41,696 bases of DNA from Planctomycetota bacterium (GTDB taxonomy: Bacteria > Planctomycetota > Phycisphaerae > UBA1845 > UTPLA1), in assembly GCA_016712275.1 (NCBI GenBank), contig JADJRI010000037.1, forward strand, positions 1 to 41,696, given 5' to 3'. The position numbers were made by a program, and so were the translations under genes. Positions 40,989 to 41,696 of the stretch are shown here, one piece after another; the first letter of the stretch is position 1, and the number at the start of each line of letters is the position of its first letter. The notes beneath the pieces are model-generated. The model was not told the origin of the DNA. It did not search any database and worked only from the letters and a program-made list of their open reading frames with translations.

Positions 40989-41696
40989 ATGCAAGATACC
41001 TCCGCAACTACCTCAACCGTGACCGGTCAACCGTACCCTACCACATCCTCATCGACCGACCCGGCCGCCATCATCGCAGGACGCCGGCGCGACACCTGCA
41101 ACCAATGCGGCTGGCGCATCGATTCAGCAGATACACAGTCGTTCAGTTTATTCCCCTGCCATGTTCGCGCGTTTTTTGGCCGCACCTTTCGATTATGGAG
41201 ATGTCAGGATTGCCGTATCATTCATTGTCATGACGTGGTCGATCTCGACCATTACTATTCAAAATATCCGTTCACCCGGCGCAAAGCTCGATGTCATCTG
41301 GCGAGTCTTCTACATTAACCTCGCCCGACGTTTCAAACGATGCGGCTTCAACACGGCCAGCACCCTGCTCGACTACGGCTGCGCCAACGGCCTCTTCGGC
41401 CGGGCCCTGTCGCGGCTTGCGGCTTCAACGGCTATCACGGATACGACCCCTATCGGCCGATCGATCAGCTTGGCGACCCCGCCATTTTGAAAAACGGACC
41501 CTTTGAATACATCCTGCTGCAGGATGTGCTGGAACATGTCGAAGACCCGCTTGCCTTGCTGACTAAGTTGAACCGCCACCTCACCCGGTAGGCATATTCT
41601 TGTCGGCACGCCCAACGCCGAACGCATTGATCTCGGCAGCCATGTTTTCTGCAACGAGGTTCACGCCCCTATCACCTCCATATCTACACGCGCGAG
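40989..41696 (+). pseudogene. SAM-dependent methyltransferase with N-terminal zinc cluster, partial and frame-shifted
   Basis: The first frame gives RRDTCNQCGWRIDSADTQSF and LWRCQDCRIIHCHDVVDLDH, a four-Cys cluster typical of family 2 class I methyltransferases (the CxxC...CxxC sugar or lipid methylase type). After a shift at 41,283 the second frame has LDVIWRVFYINLARRFKRCG and TLLDYGCANGLFG (SAM motif I). Further shifts near 41,408 and 41,587 lead to ACGFNGYHGYDPYRPIDQLG, YILLQDVLEHVEDPLALLTK and RHILVGTPNAERIDLGSH. The gene leaves the window at the right edge. Four breaks in 700 bases suggest poor sequence quality here. It is probably chromosomal, outside the element. Confidence 0.65.

Noticed and set aside
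1..41696. CRISPR array or insertion sequence
   Set aside because: No regularly spaced repeat-spacer array and no transposase were found; the only regular repeats are the 22-bp cores inside the initiator gene.

Overview
The window reads as bacterial DNA of about 55-60 % GC, most likely from a planctomycete (Planctomycetota, possibly Phycisphaerae-like). The clues are protein families typical of that phylum: a DUF1580 protein, a HARE-HTH protein, dockerin-like calcium-binding repeats, a C-terminal CxxCGYDL...CxxCG zinc ribbon, a metallophosphatase fused to a four-haem cytochrome, and a MoxR/DUF58/BatA/VWA/DUF4175/DUF4159 operon. The phylum call is inference from family content; there is no rRNA or marker gene here.

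Region 1 (1-13,220, all minus strand) is one long, tightly coupled chromosomal operon read right to left: MoxR ATPase, DUF58, BatA-like membrane protein, VWA membrane protein, DUF4175-like membrane/coiled-coil protein, DUF4159, metallophosphatase-multihaem cytochrome, and a thioredoxin-HEAT lipoprotein that runs off the left edge. Several neighbours overlap by ATGA. Region 2 (13.2-15.3 kb) holds an intergenic gap and broken host-like genes: a dockerin-tailed fragment, a head-to-head beta-repeat protein fragment, a possible small membrane protein and a zinc-ribbon membrane protein.

Region 3 (about 15.3-40.8 kb) is a phage-like integrative element. At its left end, on the minus strand, lie HNH endonuclease, TerS and TerL. 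Next come a cargo cassette (Nmad3-like protein, CTGCH protein, AlbA_2/Schlafen-type protein), small regulators, a HARE-HTH protein, a DNA methyltransferase and a decayed primase/DUF3987 gene, then DUF1580 and a small helix-turn-helix protein. A long plus-strand operon follows: truncated UvrD-like helicase, two LexA-type DNA-binding proteins, a DEDD exonuclease, CsrA, a lambda-O-like initiator with embedded 22-bp iterons, a phage metallopeptidase, a VRR-NUC-like nuclease, a D12-class adenine methylase, DUF5131, an ASCH-like protein, DUF1643, XRE, an exported protein, a HerA/FtsK-type ATPase and a tandem winged-helix protein. The right end carries an excisionase-like protein and a tyrosine integrase. 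No capsid, portal, tail or lysis gene is recognisable. Region 4 (40.98 kb to the end) is a host SAM-dependent methyltransferase, partial and frameshifted.

A striking property of the whole window is the number of genes that read cleanly on both sides of a one- or two-base frame break or a single in-frame stop, in host operon and element alike. Many breaks sit in short homopolymers. This points to residual sequencing or assembly errors as much as to gene decay, so split genes are described here as one gene in pieces. The DUF3987/primase region is broken more densely than the rest and may be a true pseudogene.

The most interesting structure is at 29,906-30,095: six copies of a GGCAGCGCG-centred repeat spaced 22, 22, 22, 33 and 21 bp, inside an initiator gene and followed by an AT-rich stretch. 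This is the layout of a lambda-type replication origin.
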